A stretch of 32,216 nt of DNA, taken from Desulfosporosinus fructosivorans (GTDB lineage Bacteria > Bacillota > Desulfitobacteriia > Desulfitobacteriales > Desulfitobacteriaceae). The translations under genes were made by a program, and so were the position numbers. The notes under the pieces were generated by a model. The model was not told where the DNA came from, did not search any database, and worked only from the letters and a program-made list of their open reading frames with translations. This document shows positions 17,266-23,574 of this stretch, piece after piece (positions within the stretch are counted from its first letter, which is position 1; each line of letters starts with the position of its first letter). The stretch covers positions 1 to 32,216 of the forward strand of contig NZ_SPQQ01000027.1 of NCBI RefSeq assembly GCF_004766045.1, written 5' to 3'.

Positions 17266-17375
17266 AGTTCGGCAACTTTTTTTGTCCTTTCCCGGATGCT
17301 GCCATCCAGTTCACCAATATCATAGCTCATCTTGTTGGGGTCGGATGTAAGCATCGAGACTCCAGGACCCACATA
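17265..17375. repeat. Internal copy of the right window end (identical to 32106-32216)
   Basis: One hundred and eleven bases match exactly at offset 14841, ending only because the window ends. It codes for the middle of the PanE-like protein. Confidence 0.95.
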
Positions 17376-17789
17376 CGTTGCTCCCCAGCCCACAGTCCCG
17401 CTTAAGGTGCGCTCTTTACCGATAATTTCTGCTACGGCTTCCTCAGGAACACCATTTTGCAGAGTACAGACGACACTGTCGGGACCCAGATGAGGTAGTA
17501 ATTGTTTTAAGGCAACCTCGTTATACGTTTGTTTAACCAGATATAGAACCACATCATAAACTCCGGTCATCTCATCAGGCGTGATGGCTTTTACAGGAAT
17601 ATTTAGCTCCATTGTTCCTGTAATAGTAGCCCCTTTTTCGTTTAAAGCTTTAACATGTTCTTTGTTGGCATCAATTAGGATAACGTCTCCGCCATTTTTC
17701 GTGATGAGAGCCCCGGCTATCGTCCCCAAGGACCCTACACCCATAATTGCAGTGCGCATAATATCTCCTCCTTGTTTGTTTCTATTACC

Positions 17790-17823
17790 GGTACTCATGT
17801 GGGCCAAGGCCCACATGAGTACC
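17790..17823 (-). promoter_or_regulatory. Perfect 16-bp hairpin between GntP and the dehydrogenase gene
   Basis: GGTACTCATGTGGGCC is followed after two bases by its exact complement, within the 105-base gap between the GntP stop and the next start codon. No U run follows on the minus strand, so it is better read as an mRNA stabilising or processing structure inside the operon than as a terminator. It would lower or buffer expression of the downstream gene relative to the permease. Confidence 0.7.
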
Positions 17824-17864
17824 TAGTTTATTGCCGTCAATTTTCAAGTCAGCGCCCAAGGAAT

Positions 17865-19172
17865 TTAGTATAAGAATATTCCGATAGCGATAGCCAAAGC
17901 GGTTGCCAGAAGAGGTATAATTACAGTCACTACACCGAGATCTTTATAGGCTTCTTTATGGCTTAAACCCATAACCATCAACATTGTAATTACCGCTCCG
18001 GAATGGGGTAGGGAGTCTAGACCACCGGAAGCAATCGAGGCAACTCTGTGTAAAGCTTCGGGATTTATCCCACTTTGCAGGAATGCAGGACCCATAGTTT
18101 TCATAAAGATGGTCAAGCCACCACTGGCAGAACCGGTAATACCAGCTATCACGTTAACAGCGATGGCTTCGGAAACCAAAGGATTGAATTTCATACCCAA
18201 GGCAAATTTAATAAACGCTTGGAAAGCTGGAACGTTCTGGACTACAAAACCAAAGCCAACAATAGCCGCAGTATTGATGAGGGCCATCACACTGTTTGAG
18301 CAACCATCATTCAGTGCCTTAAGGGGATTTTCAATACGCTTCCAGTTCAGCACATACGTCAGACTAATACCAACTGCTAGAGCGATGCTTACCCCATAAA
18401 GAGCATCCATCTTCCCTTTCAGGAGAAAAATCACGCCGATTACGACGAGTAAAGGTAAAAAAGCTACTTTCCAATCGGGCAGTTTACTGTCATCAGCCAA
18501 GGATATTTTATCCATATTGTCACGAGGACCTGGTACAAAATGTTCGCCATTAGCCTTAGCTTTTTTAGCCTGATTTTGCACATACCAGACACCTGCCCAG
18601 AAGAGGAATAGGGAGCAGATAATTCCCATCAAAGGAGCTGCCGTTGCTGTGGTTCCCAATACTTGAGCAGGGATGAGGTTCTGAATAGAAGGAGATCCTG
18701 GCATAGCTGTCATGGTAAAGGTTCCTGCTCCAATACCAACAGTCGCTACGATAAGTCTCTTGGGTAAATCAGCTGCCTTAAAGAGAATTAAAGCCAGAGG
18801 ATAGACAGTAAAAATAACTATGAATAGATTAACTCCACCGTAGGTAAGGACGGAGGTAGCCAAAGCCACAACAAGAACGGCTCTGGCTTCACCAAACCTG
18901 TCCATTAACTTGTAGGAAATAGAGTTAGCACTTCCGCTATCACCCATAACTTGACCAAATAATGCGCCCAGAACAAAGATTAAGAAATAGGTACCGGCAA
19001 AATACTTAAATCCGTTGACATAATCCACTGAGAGGGATTTCCAGATGTCGCCATTGTTGGTTAAAATAACGATTAGAGCACAAAGAAGAGAAGCAGGAAT
19101 GATACCCCAGCCTTTATAGGCCATAAAAATAATGACTGCGATGGCAATAAGCACACCCATAACACCTAACAT
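17865..19172 (-). CDS. GntP-family organic-acid permease
   Basis: A 435-residue membrane protein with about 12-14 hydrophobic segments. The family features are seen: a GALFGQVMGDSGSANSISY segment near residue 70, TMTAMPGSPSIQN near 155, NVIAGITGSASGGLTIFMK, and the C-terminal GLDSLPHSGAVITML motif. GntP relatives import gluconate, hydroxybutyrate or related hydroxy acids with protons. ATG 19172 follows GAGGAGG. It is the first gene after a sigma-54 promoter and precedes a dehydrogenase and (in the intact copy) BKACE, which points to a hydroxy acid substrate rather than gluconate; no gluconate kinase is nearby. It appears intact even though both neighbours are truncated. Confidence 0.93.
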   Translation of the reverse strand: MLGVMGVLIAIAVIIFMAYKGWGIIPASLLCALIVILTNNGDIWKSLSVDYVNGFKYFAGTYFLIFVLGALFGQVMGDSGSANSISYKLMDRFGEARAVLVVALATSVLTYGGVNLFIVIFTVYPLALILFKAADLPKRLIVATVGIGAGTFTMTAMPGSPSIQNLIPAQVLGTTATAAPLMGIICSLFLFWAGVWYVQNQAKKAKANGEHFVPGPRDNMDKISLADDSKLPDWKVAFLPLLVVIGVIFLLKGKMDALYGVSIALAVGISLTYVLNWKRIENPLKALNDGCSNSVMALINTAAIVGFGFVVQNVPAFQAFIKFALGMKFNPLVSEAIAVNVIAGITGSASGGLTIFMKTMGPAFLQSGINPEALHRVASIASGGLDSLPHSGAVITMLMVMGLSHKEAYKDLGVVTVIIPLLATALAIAIGIFLY

Positions 19173-19335
19173 TACTTATCCTCCTCAAAAATCGTTGTAT
19201 TTGTCATTTCGTTCTGGTTACAGACCGGATGTACTGGCAGAAATGGGTTCATAACTGGTGTTTTTCTCGATTCCCTCCTTTCTCTAAGTTTTGCTCACGA
19301 TCACCTCCTTTTGTTTTCTCGTTTACATTTCTATC

Positions 19336-19351
19336 GCAATAAACGTGCCAA
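19336..19351 (-). promoter_or_regulatory. Consensus sigma-54 promoter of the GntP operon
   Basis: The minus strand reads TTGGCACGTTTATTGC, a full match to TGGCAC-N5-TTGC with GG (19349-19348) and GC (19337-19336) 12 bases apart. Transcription would start near 19324, giving a leader of about 150 bases. The sigma-54 activator gene immediately upstream and the enhancer dyads at 19425-19461 support it. Confidence 0.92.
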
Positions 19352-19391
19352 AAAGAAGAAGCACGATTAAACGTCTAATCATGCTTCTTCT
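19350..19391 (-). terminator. Terminator upstream of the GntP sigma-54 promoter
   Basis: A 16-bp stem with one mismatch (19354-19369 with 19376-19391) followed on the minus strand by TTTTT that runs into the -24 element. It ends readthrough from the activator gene. Confidence 0.82.
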
Positions 19392-19424
19392 GGGCCTTTT
19401 AACATACTATCTGATCAAAAAAAC

Positions 19425-19461
19425 TGTCTGATTACCCAACACTTGTCTGGATTACCCGACA
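19425..19461. promoter_or_regulatory. Two tandem dyads, probable enhancer (UAS) for the sigma-54 activator
   Basis: TGTCTGGATTACCCGACA (19444-19461) is an imperfect palindrome of form TGTC-N-GG-N4-CC-N-GACA. TGTCTGATTACCCAACA (19425-19441) is a related site one base shorter. Centres are about 19 bases apart and about 110 and 130 bases upstream of the predicted start, the normal place for NtrC-family activator sites. Binding itself is inferred. Confidence 0.7.
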
Positions 19462-19483
19462 GTTTCTTAGCAGAATATAAACT

Positions 19484-19509
19484 CTACTTTCGGTCGTGAT
19501 CGAAAGTAG
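19484..19509 (-). terminator. Hairpin just after the activator fragment
   Basis: CTACTTTCG (19484-19492) and CGAAAGTAG (19501-19509) form a perfect 9-bp stem beginning 12 bases after the stop codon. The following bases on the minus strand are only moderately T-rich, so it may act together with the stronger terminator at 19350-19391. Confidence 0.55.
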
Positions 19510-19520
19510 GGTTCATATCT

Positions 19521-19957
19521 TTATCCTATATTATATTTTTTTATTTTTTCATAAAGTACGCTTCTATTTATTTTTAATAACTTAGCGGCCATACTTATAT
19601 TGGCGTTGGTCTGGGCAAGCGCCCTAACTATGGTTTCTTTTTCAGCTTTGCCCCTTACTGTTTCAAGACAAACCTCATTTTCGTTTCGACTTCTCTCCTT
19701 CTCCTTACGCAATAAAAAGTGTTCAAAAAGTTCAAGTTTTAGGTTGCCTTGTAAAGCTAAATTAGCGGCTCTTTCTATGGTATTTTCCAATTCGCGGATA
19801 TTACCAGGCCAATGATAATCTTGGAATAGTTTAATGACTTCATTATCAATCCCCGTAATATTCAAACCAAGTTCTTTGTTAATTTTGGAGATGAAATGTT
19901 CAATCAACAAGGGGATGTCATCAAGCCGCGTCCGTAATGGTGGAATTTCAATACTCA
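19521..19957 (-). pseudogene. C-terminal fragment of a sigma-54 activator (copy of the gene at 1-1074)
   Basis: This frame encodes the end of the AAA+ domain (SIEIPPLRTRLDDIPLLIEH, WPGNIRELENTIERAA) and a Fis-type HTH (NANISMAAKLLKINRSVLYE), then stops. It lacks the PAS domain, Walker A and GAFTGA, so it cannot activate transcription, though a DNA-binding fragment could still be made. Bases 19827-19957 repeat 1-131 with one change. At 19957 the sequence switches abruptly to radical SAM coding sequence, with a possible two-base TG overlap at the join. A start inside the fusion at 19967 is possible but has no ribosome site. Confidence 0.92.
19827..19957. repeat. Internal copy of the left window end (matches 1-131)
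   Basis: See the partner at 1-131. The single difference is T at 19904 versus C at 78. The repeat boundary coincides with the gene-fusion junction. Confidence 0.95.
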
Positions 19958-20077
19958 CTGTGGGCATTTGGCATTACAGCGATCTGTGAACTGGATAATT
20001 ACCTGACCGGGGATCCTACCCTTGGCAAGCGTAACCATATTATCGAAGCGAAATACAGGATTGTTACTTTTCATCAT
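19958..20077 (-). pseudogene. N-terminal 40 residues of a radical SAM protein, truncated inside the Fe-S motif
   Basis: The start ATG ATG at 20077/20074 has GGAGGGAG five bases upstream. The encoded segment ends IPGQVIIQFTDRCNAKCPQ: this is the first strand of a radical SAM barrel and the CxxxCxxC cluster motif, broken after its second Cys because the next codon is TGA from the joined activator sequence. The remaining barrel is absent from the window. Intact relatives are radical SAM enzymes of unknown reaction; no further function can be assigned. The junction with the activator fragment is at 19957/19958. Confidence 0.85.
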
Positions 20078-20127
20078 CTGCACTCCCTCCACACTATTAC
20101 CGTTATACATAACCATTATCCTCAAAT

Positions 20128-20156
20128 AAAAAAGCGGCTTAAACAATTTTAAGCCG
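20128..20156 (-). terminator. Intrinsic terminator in the leader of the radical SAM gene
   Basis: CGGCTTAAA and TTTAAGCCG form a 9-bp stem with a four-base loop, followed on the minus strand by TTTTTTATTT. It lies about 50 bases before the radical SAM start codon with no minus-strand gene upstream of it up to the divergent tetR, so it looks like a leader attenuator rather than a gene-end terminator. Confidence 0.7.
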
Positions 20157-20330
20157 TTCTCTCGTTCCTTCCTGTAGGGATAGTTGTCTCCTTAACCTTG
20201 CCGGGCCGGAGGGAAATACGAAACACAGAGACATTTTTGTGATGCCGGTTGTAGAAACTGACCAACGAAATTATATTGTTTATCTCACTGATAAAAGGTA
20301 CAGACTTAAAATATATAATTCTTCCCGATT
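20157..20330 (-). other. Possible structured leader upstream of the attenuator
   Basis: No gene is seen here. On the minus strand GTCTC..GAGAC (20185-20233) can pair around a GC-rich core containing CCTCCGGCCCGGCAAGG, in contrast to the AT-rich surroundings, and ends beside the attenuator hairpin. This could be a riboswitch or other cis-regulatory RNA. It does not match any aptamer class I can verify by eye. A 32-codon plus frame beginning MPVVETDQRNYIVYL also overlaps, without a ribosome site. Confidence 0.3.
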
Positions 20331-20412
20331 ATGCAATTAATGGAGGCAATGTCTACAAGTAAAAATCTGGTTTCTATATTATGTATTTTGGAAGGCAGTT
20401 ATTAAAAAATAA

Positions 20413-20441
20413 TTGACTGACGGTCAGTCATATGGTAAAGT
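20413..20441 (+). promoter_or_regulatory. Promoter of the tetR operon
   Basis: TTGACT (20413-20418), a 17-base spacer and TAAAGT (20436-20441) form a vegetative promoter 37 bases before the tetR start. The first operator covers the -35 and most of the spacer, giving direct steric autorepression. Confidence 0.8.
20414..20430. promoter_or_regulatory. TetR-type operator 1
   Basis: TGACTGACGGTCAGTCA is a palindrome broken only at its central base, overlapping the -35 box of the promoter. Confidence 0.85.
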
Positions 20442-20449
20442 CTAATCAT

Positions 20450-20466
20450 TAACTGACCGTCAGTCA
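20450..20466. promoter_or_regulatory. TetR-type operator 2
   Basis: TAACTGACCGTCAGTCA repeats the 13-base core of operator 1 in the inverted sense, 36 bases away centre to centre and immediately before the AAGGAGG ribosome site. Occupancy of both would block the promoter and the leader. Confidence 0.85.
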
Positions 20467-20477
20467 AGGAGGTTCTA

Positions 20478-21092
20478 ATGAAAAGAGTTGTTAAAGATCC
20501 GAAGATACGGCGAAATGAGATACTAGCGGTTGCCGGGGAGCTATTTAAAAACCAGGGATATGTTAATACGACCGTGGAGGCTATCATTCAGCAGGTGGGG
20601 GTAGCGAAAGGGACCTTTTATTACTACTTTAAGTCTAAGGAAGATATTCTGGATGCACTTGTTCACGCCATGGTGGATCAATTCCGCGAAGACTATAAAA
20701 GAATTGCAGATAACCCTAAACTGAGCGCTATGGATAAGATGCGGCAGATGCTGAGGGGGCAAAACCAGAGTTTGGAAAAAGAAAGCGAGTTAATGGAAAA
20801 CCTGCATCGACCTGAGAACAGAGAACTCCATGAGCGGATTAATATTGAAATTATAATTAAAATTTCTCCTGTATTTGCTCAAGTCATTGAACAAGGCAAA
20901 ATAGAATCTGTTTTCAATGTGGAAAATTCTCTGGAAACCATACAGTTCCTACTGGCAGGATCCCAATTTCTTCTGGAATCAGGCCTCTTCATGTGGAATC
21001 AGGAAGAGGAAATGAAACGGAAACTATCCATGCAGTCCATCATTGAACGGTCATTAGGCGCTAATCCGGGCTCCTTTTCATTTATCCGATAG
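20478..21092 (+). CDS. TetR-family repressor
   Basis: A 204-residue regulator. The N-terminal HTH (about residues 10-56) reads IRRNEILAVAGELFKNQGYV, then TTVEAIIQQVGVAKGTFYYY and FKSKEDILDAL, the standard TetR signature; the rest is a helical ligand domain. ATG 20478 has AAGGAGG seven bases upstream. It heads an operon with a CPBP-family membrane protein and an MFS efflux pump and is almost certainly autorepressed through the two palindromes upstream. The inducer is probably a compound exported by the pump, not determinable here. Confidence 0.95.
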   Translation: MKRVVKDPKIRRNEILAVAGELFKNQGYVNTTVEAIIQQVGVAKGTFYYYFKSKEDILDALVHAMVDQFREDYKRIADNPKLSAMDKMRQMLRGQNQSLEKESELMENLHRPENRELHERINIEIIIKISPVFAQVIEQGKIESVFNVENSLETIQFLLAGSQFLLESGLFMWNQEEEMKRKLSMQSIIERSLGANPGSFSFIR

Positions 21093-21184
21093 CTAACACC
21101 GCTAAGACTCCCGCTTTCATTCAGCTTTGTTAGTGAATTAGAAAAATAAGATAAGACAATGGTCATTAAAATAAGGAGGAAATG

Positions 21185-22021
21185 ATGATTTCAATCTACA
21201 AGTACAACCCTAAAGTCTATTTTGTTACGACCTTTATAATAACCTATGCCCTCTGGTTTGCAGGAGCGTATGTAAGTTTTCAGGATGACATAAGCGAACT
21301 GTATATGCTATTTATGCTTCCTGGATTGATGGCGCCTTTTCTTATCTCTCTTGGGATGATTGCGACATCGAAAGATTCCGATTTAAAAAGGGATTTTCTC
21401 AACCGTCTTATCAATCCGAGACTAATCCAACTGAAGATGTTGCCGGCATTTCTTTTAATAATGCCGCTATCTGTGCTGGCATCGATCGTTCTTTCTTTAC
21501 CCTTAGGAGGATCGATTTCCCAGTTCCAATTTGCTGATGGGTTCTCTTTTTCATCAGGTTTTGTCCCAGTATTGCTCCTGCTTTTACTTGCCGCAAGTTT
21601 TGAAGAGCTTGGCTGGAGAGGATATGCATTTGACAGTCTGCAGAGTCGGTATAACTTATTAACGGCATCGATTATGTTCAGCATAATCTGGTCGCTCTGG
21701 CACCTTCCCCTCATTCTTGTCAATAACTCCTATCAGTATGAAATTTTTCACGAAAGCATCTGGTTTGGTGTGAACTTTTACGTAAGCATCATCCCTATGG
21801 GCGTGATTATCAGTTGGATTTGCATAAAAAACAGAAAAAGTGTTATCGCAGCGATTCTCTTCCACTTTATTGCCAATATGTCACAGGAGATATTGGCTAT
21901 GTCTCAGACGACAAAGTGTATTGAAACTGTGGTTCTCGCTGTTGTTGTTGCTGTTATTGTTATATTAGACAAAGAGATGTTTTTTCCCATAAAGAAGGCA
22001 TCCTGTATGGTAAAATTATAA
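21185..22021 (+). CDS. CPBP-family intramembrane metalloprotease (CAAX-protease-like)
   Basis: About 278 residues with seven to eight membrane segments. The catalytic motifs of the CPBP/Abi family are present: FEELGWRGYAFD (Glu-Glu and Arg), then WSLWHLPL (His) and FHFIANMSQE (His..Asn). Two ATGs overlap the start; the second (21185) is better spaced from AAGGAGG than the first (21182). The gene lies 90 bases after tetR and 40 before the MFS gene. Such proteins are linked to prenyl-protein processing or bacteriocin self-immunity, and this context suggests a role in tolerance to the compound sensed by the repressor. That role is inferred. Confidence 0.9.
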   Translation: MISIYKYNPKVYFVTTFIITYALWFAGAYVSFQDDISELYMLFMLPGLMAPFLISLGMIATSKDSDLKRDFLNRLINPRLIQLKMLPAFLLIMPLSVLASIVLSLPLGGSISQFQFADGFSFSSGFVPVLLLLLLAASFEELGWRGYAFDSLQSRYNLLTASIMFSIIWSLWHLPLILVNNSYQYEIFHESIWFGVNFYVSIIPMGVIISWICIKNRKSVIAAILFHFIANMSQEILAMSQTTKCIETVVLAVVVAVIVILDKEMFFPIKKASCMVKL

Positions 22022-22060
22022 CCTTTTGGTTTTTAATGATTGCGAAAGAGGGCAAAAGAG

Positions 22061-23389
22061 ATGAATACTCAGGATAAAACGTTTAGAAGATTTCTGATTA
22101 TCTGGTCAGGGCAGTTGCTTTCGGCTATAGGGACTGGACTTACAGCTTTTGCATTGGGAATCTATGTCTTTCAGAAGACTCAATCTGCCACGAGCTATTC
22201 TTTAATCATTCTTTTCGCATTTCTGCCGACCTTCATTTTGCTTCCGTTTGGTGGGGTGCTGGCAGACAGATTTGATCGCAAGAAGATGATGATCTTGGGG
22301 GATGCGGGTGCCATAGGTGGTCTATTATTCATTCTGCTTGTCATGTCGTCGGGAAGTCTTGAATTATGGCAGATTTATCTTGGAGTAGCAATGAGTTCGG
22401 TATTTGCGGCTATTCAAAACCCCGCCTATAAGGCTGCCGTCTCCGATCTGGTTTCAGAAGAGTTATATTCCCAGGCAAGCGGGCTTATTCAATTGGCAGG
22501 ATCGGCTCAATATCTTATATCTCCGATTATTGCAGGGTTCCTTATTAGTGTTTTTAATATAAAACTCGTTTTAATCATTGATATCATGACTTTCCTGATT
22601 GCTGTTACAGCCGTGTTTATGATTAAGAAGCAGGATGCCGCTCCTCAAAAGCATAAAAAGCAGGATATCTCTCTCCAAAATCATGAAAAGCAGAAATTCC
22701 TCCATGATGTAACCGATTCCTTCCGATACATCTTCTCCCAGAAAGGGATTTTATGGTTGGTTTTGCTAACCTCAATGGTTTGCTTTTATGTAGGGTTAAT
22801 TCAATCGCTGTTTGGGCCCATGATGCTGTCGTTGACCGATTCCAAAACTCTGGGTATTACCCTTTCCGTATCGGCGTCAGGAATGCTTGTAAGCAGCCTG
22901 TTTATTGGGTTATTCGGAATAAAGAAAAGCAAGGTATTCATACTTTCCTTGTTTCTTGTTCTTGCCGGTCTGTTTTATGCCCTCATGGGCGTATTCACAA
23001 CAGTTGTGTTAATCGCCATTTTTACTTTCCTCTTTTTCAGCACGCTCCCGTTTGTGAATACAACCCTGGAGGTTCTTATTCGAACGAATGTCGATAATGA
23101 AAGGCAGGGAAGGGTATGGTCTATGGTTTATGCCATTTCACAAGTGGGTTATATACTGGCATTTGGGTCAGCAGGTTTTTTAGCAGATTACCTGTTTAAC
23201 CCGCTGTTTTATCCGGATGGGGCGCTGGCCCAAACTGTTGGGCGGATCATCGGAACAGGGCAAGGAAGGGGCATCGGTTTTATATTCATCCTTTCCGGTT
23301 TACTTGTTTCAATCCTTGGTCTGATTATCGGACGGGTTAAGAAAATAAGCGCATTGGAATTAAACCAGTCGGAGAATTGCAAGGCATAA
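22061..23389 (+). CDS. MFS efflux transporter (MFS_3/macrolide-exporter type)
   Basis: A 442-residue, 12-segment exporter beginning MNTQDKTFRRFLIIWSGQLL, with the GGVLADRFDRKKMMILGD signature between segments 2 and 3 and the low-complexity polar loop PQKHKKQDISLQNHEKQK between halves. Start ATG 22061 follows AGAGGG; an upstream in-frame TTG (22040) has weaker support. It resembles drug and siderophore exporters of the MFS_3 group. The position at the end of a tetR operon favours efflux of a toxic compound or peptide. The substrate is unknown. Confidence 0.9.
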   Translation: MNTQDKTFRRFLIIWSGQLLSAIGTGLTAFALGIYVFQKTQSATSYSLIILFAFLPTFILLPFGGVLADRFDRKKMMILGDAGAIGGLLFILLVMSSGSLELWQIYLGVAMSSVFAAIQNPAYKAAVSDLVSEELYSQASGLIQLAGSAQYLISPIIAGFLISVFNIKLVLIIDIMTFLIAVTAVFMIKKQDAAPQKHKKQDISLQNHEKQKFLHDVTDSFRYIFSQKGILWLVLLTSMVCFYVGLIQSLFGPMMLSLTDSKTLGITLSVSASGMLVSSLFIGLFGIKKSKVFILSLFLVLAGLFYALMGVFTTVVLIAIFTFLFFSTLPFVNTTLEVLIRTNVDNERQGRVWSMVYAISQVGYILAFGSAGFLADYLFNPLFYPDGALAQTVGRIIGTGQGRGIGFIFILSGLLVSILGLIIGRVKKISALELNQSENCKA

Positions 23390-23410
23390 CCAAGTGTACC
23401 TGGAAAATTC

Positions 23411-23444
23411 AGAGGCTGCCCGAATCCTCGGACAGCCTCTTTTT
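23411..23444 (+). terminator. Terminator of the tetR-CPBP-MFS operon
   Basis: AGAGGCTG..CC pairs with GG..AGCCTCT and is followed by TTTTT, about 20 bases after the MFS stop codon. Confidence 0.9.
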
Positions 23445-23520
23445 AATGCATTTCTTGTACATCAATAATTTTTAAATTCTTATTCATTACTGAAGAGTAA
23501 TTGAATTCTACCTATTGCAT

Positions 23521-23574
23521 AAAAAAAGGGGCTGCCTCAAAATAAAAATTAAATTTTTATGAAGAGGCAGTCCC
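23521..23574 (-). terminator. Terminator overlapping the 3' end of hprK
   Basis: GGGACTGCCTC (23574-23564, minus strand) pairs with GAGGCAGCCCC across an AT-rich loop and is followed by T7. The upstream arm of the stem contains the last hprK codons and the TAA lies in the loop, so coding and termination overlap. Confidence 0.88.

Larger units (their letters stand above)
17181..17759 (-). pseudogene. In-frame chimera: ketopantoate-reductase-like N-terminus joined to a BKACE C-terminus
   Basis: About 192 residues from ATG 17759 (GGAGGAG upstream). Residues up to KKVAEL are the NAD(P)-binding half of a PanE/ApbA-family dehydrogenase (GVGSLGTIAG Rossmann loop, LYLVKQTYN, LQNGVPEE). From KMVRIMTELDLQPATPAEA onward they are the last residues of a BKACE enzyme, matching the end of the intact gene at 30616-31539. 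The join is at 17265: bases 17265-17375 equal 32106-32216, and 17193-17265 equal 30628-30700. Compared with the intact arrangement, 1405 bp are missing. The catalytic Lys and C-terminal helical domain of the dehydrogenase are lost, so it should be inactive, although the frame is open and translatable. An assembly chimera is the main alternative. Confidence 0.9.

Noticed and set aside
20185..20233. SAM-I riboswitch identification
   Set aside because: Only the CCCGGCAA word matches; the required preceding GGAGGGA..GGCCC order and the following GGUGC segment are not on the same strand in the right arrangement.
20225..20331. Small plus-strand ORF beginning MPVVETDQ
   Set aside because: No ribosome site and no known family; kept only as a remark within the leader region.
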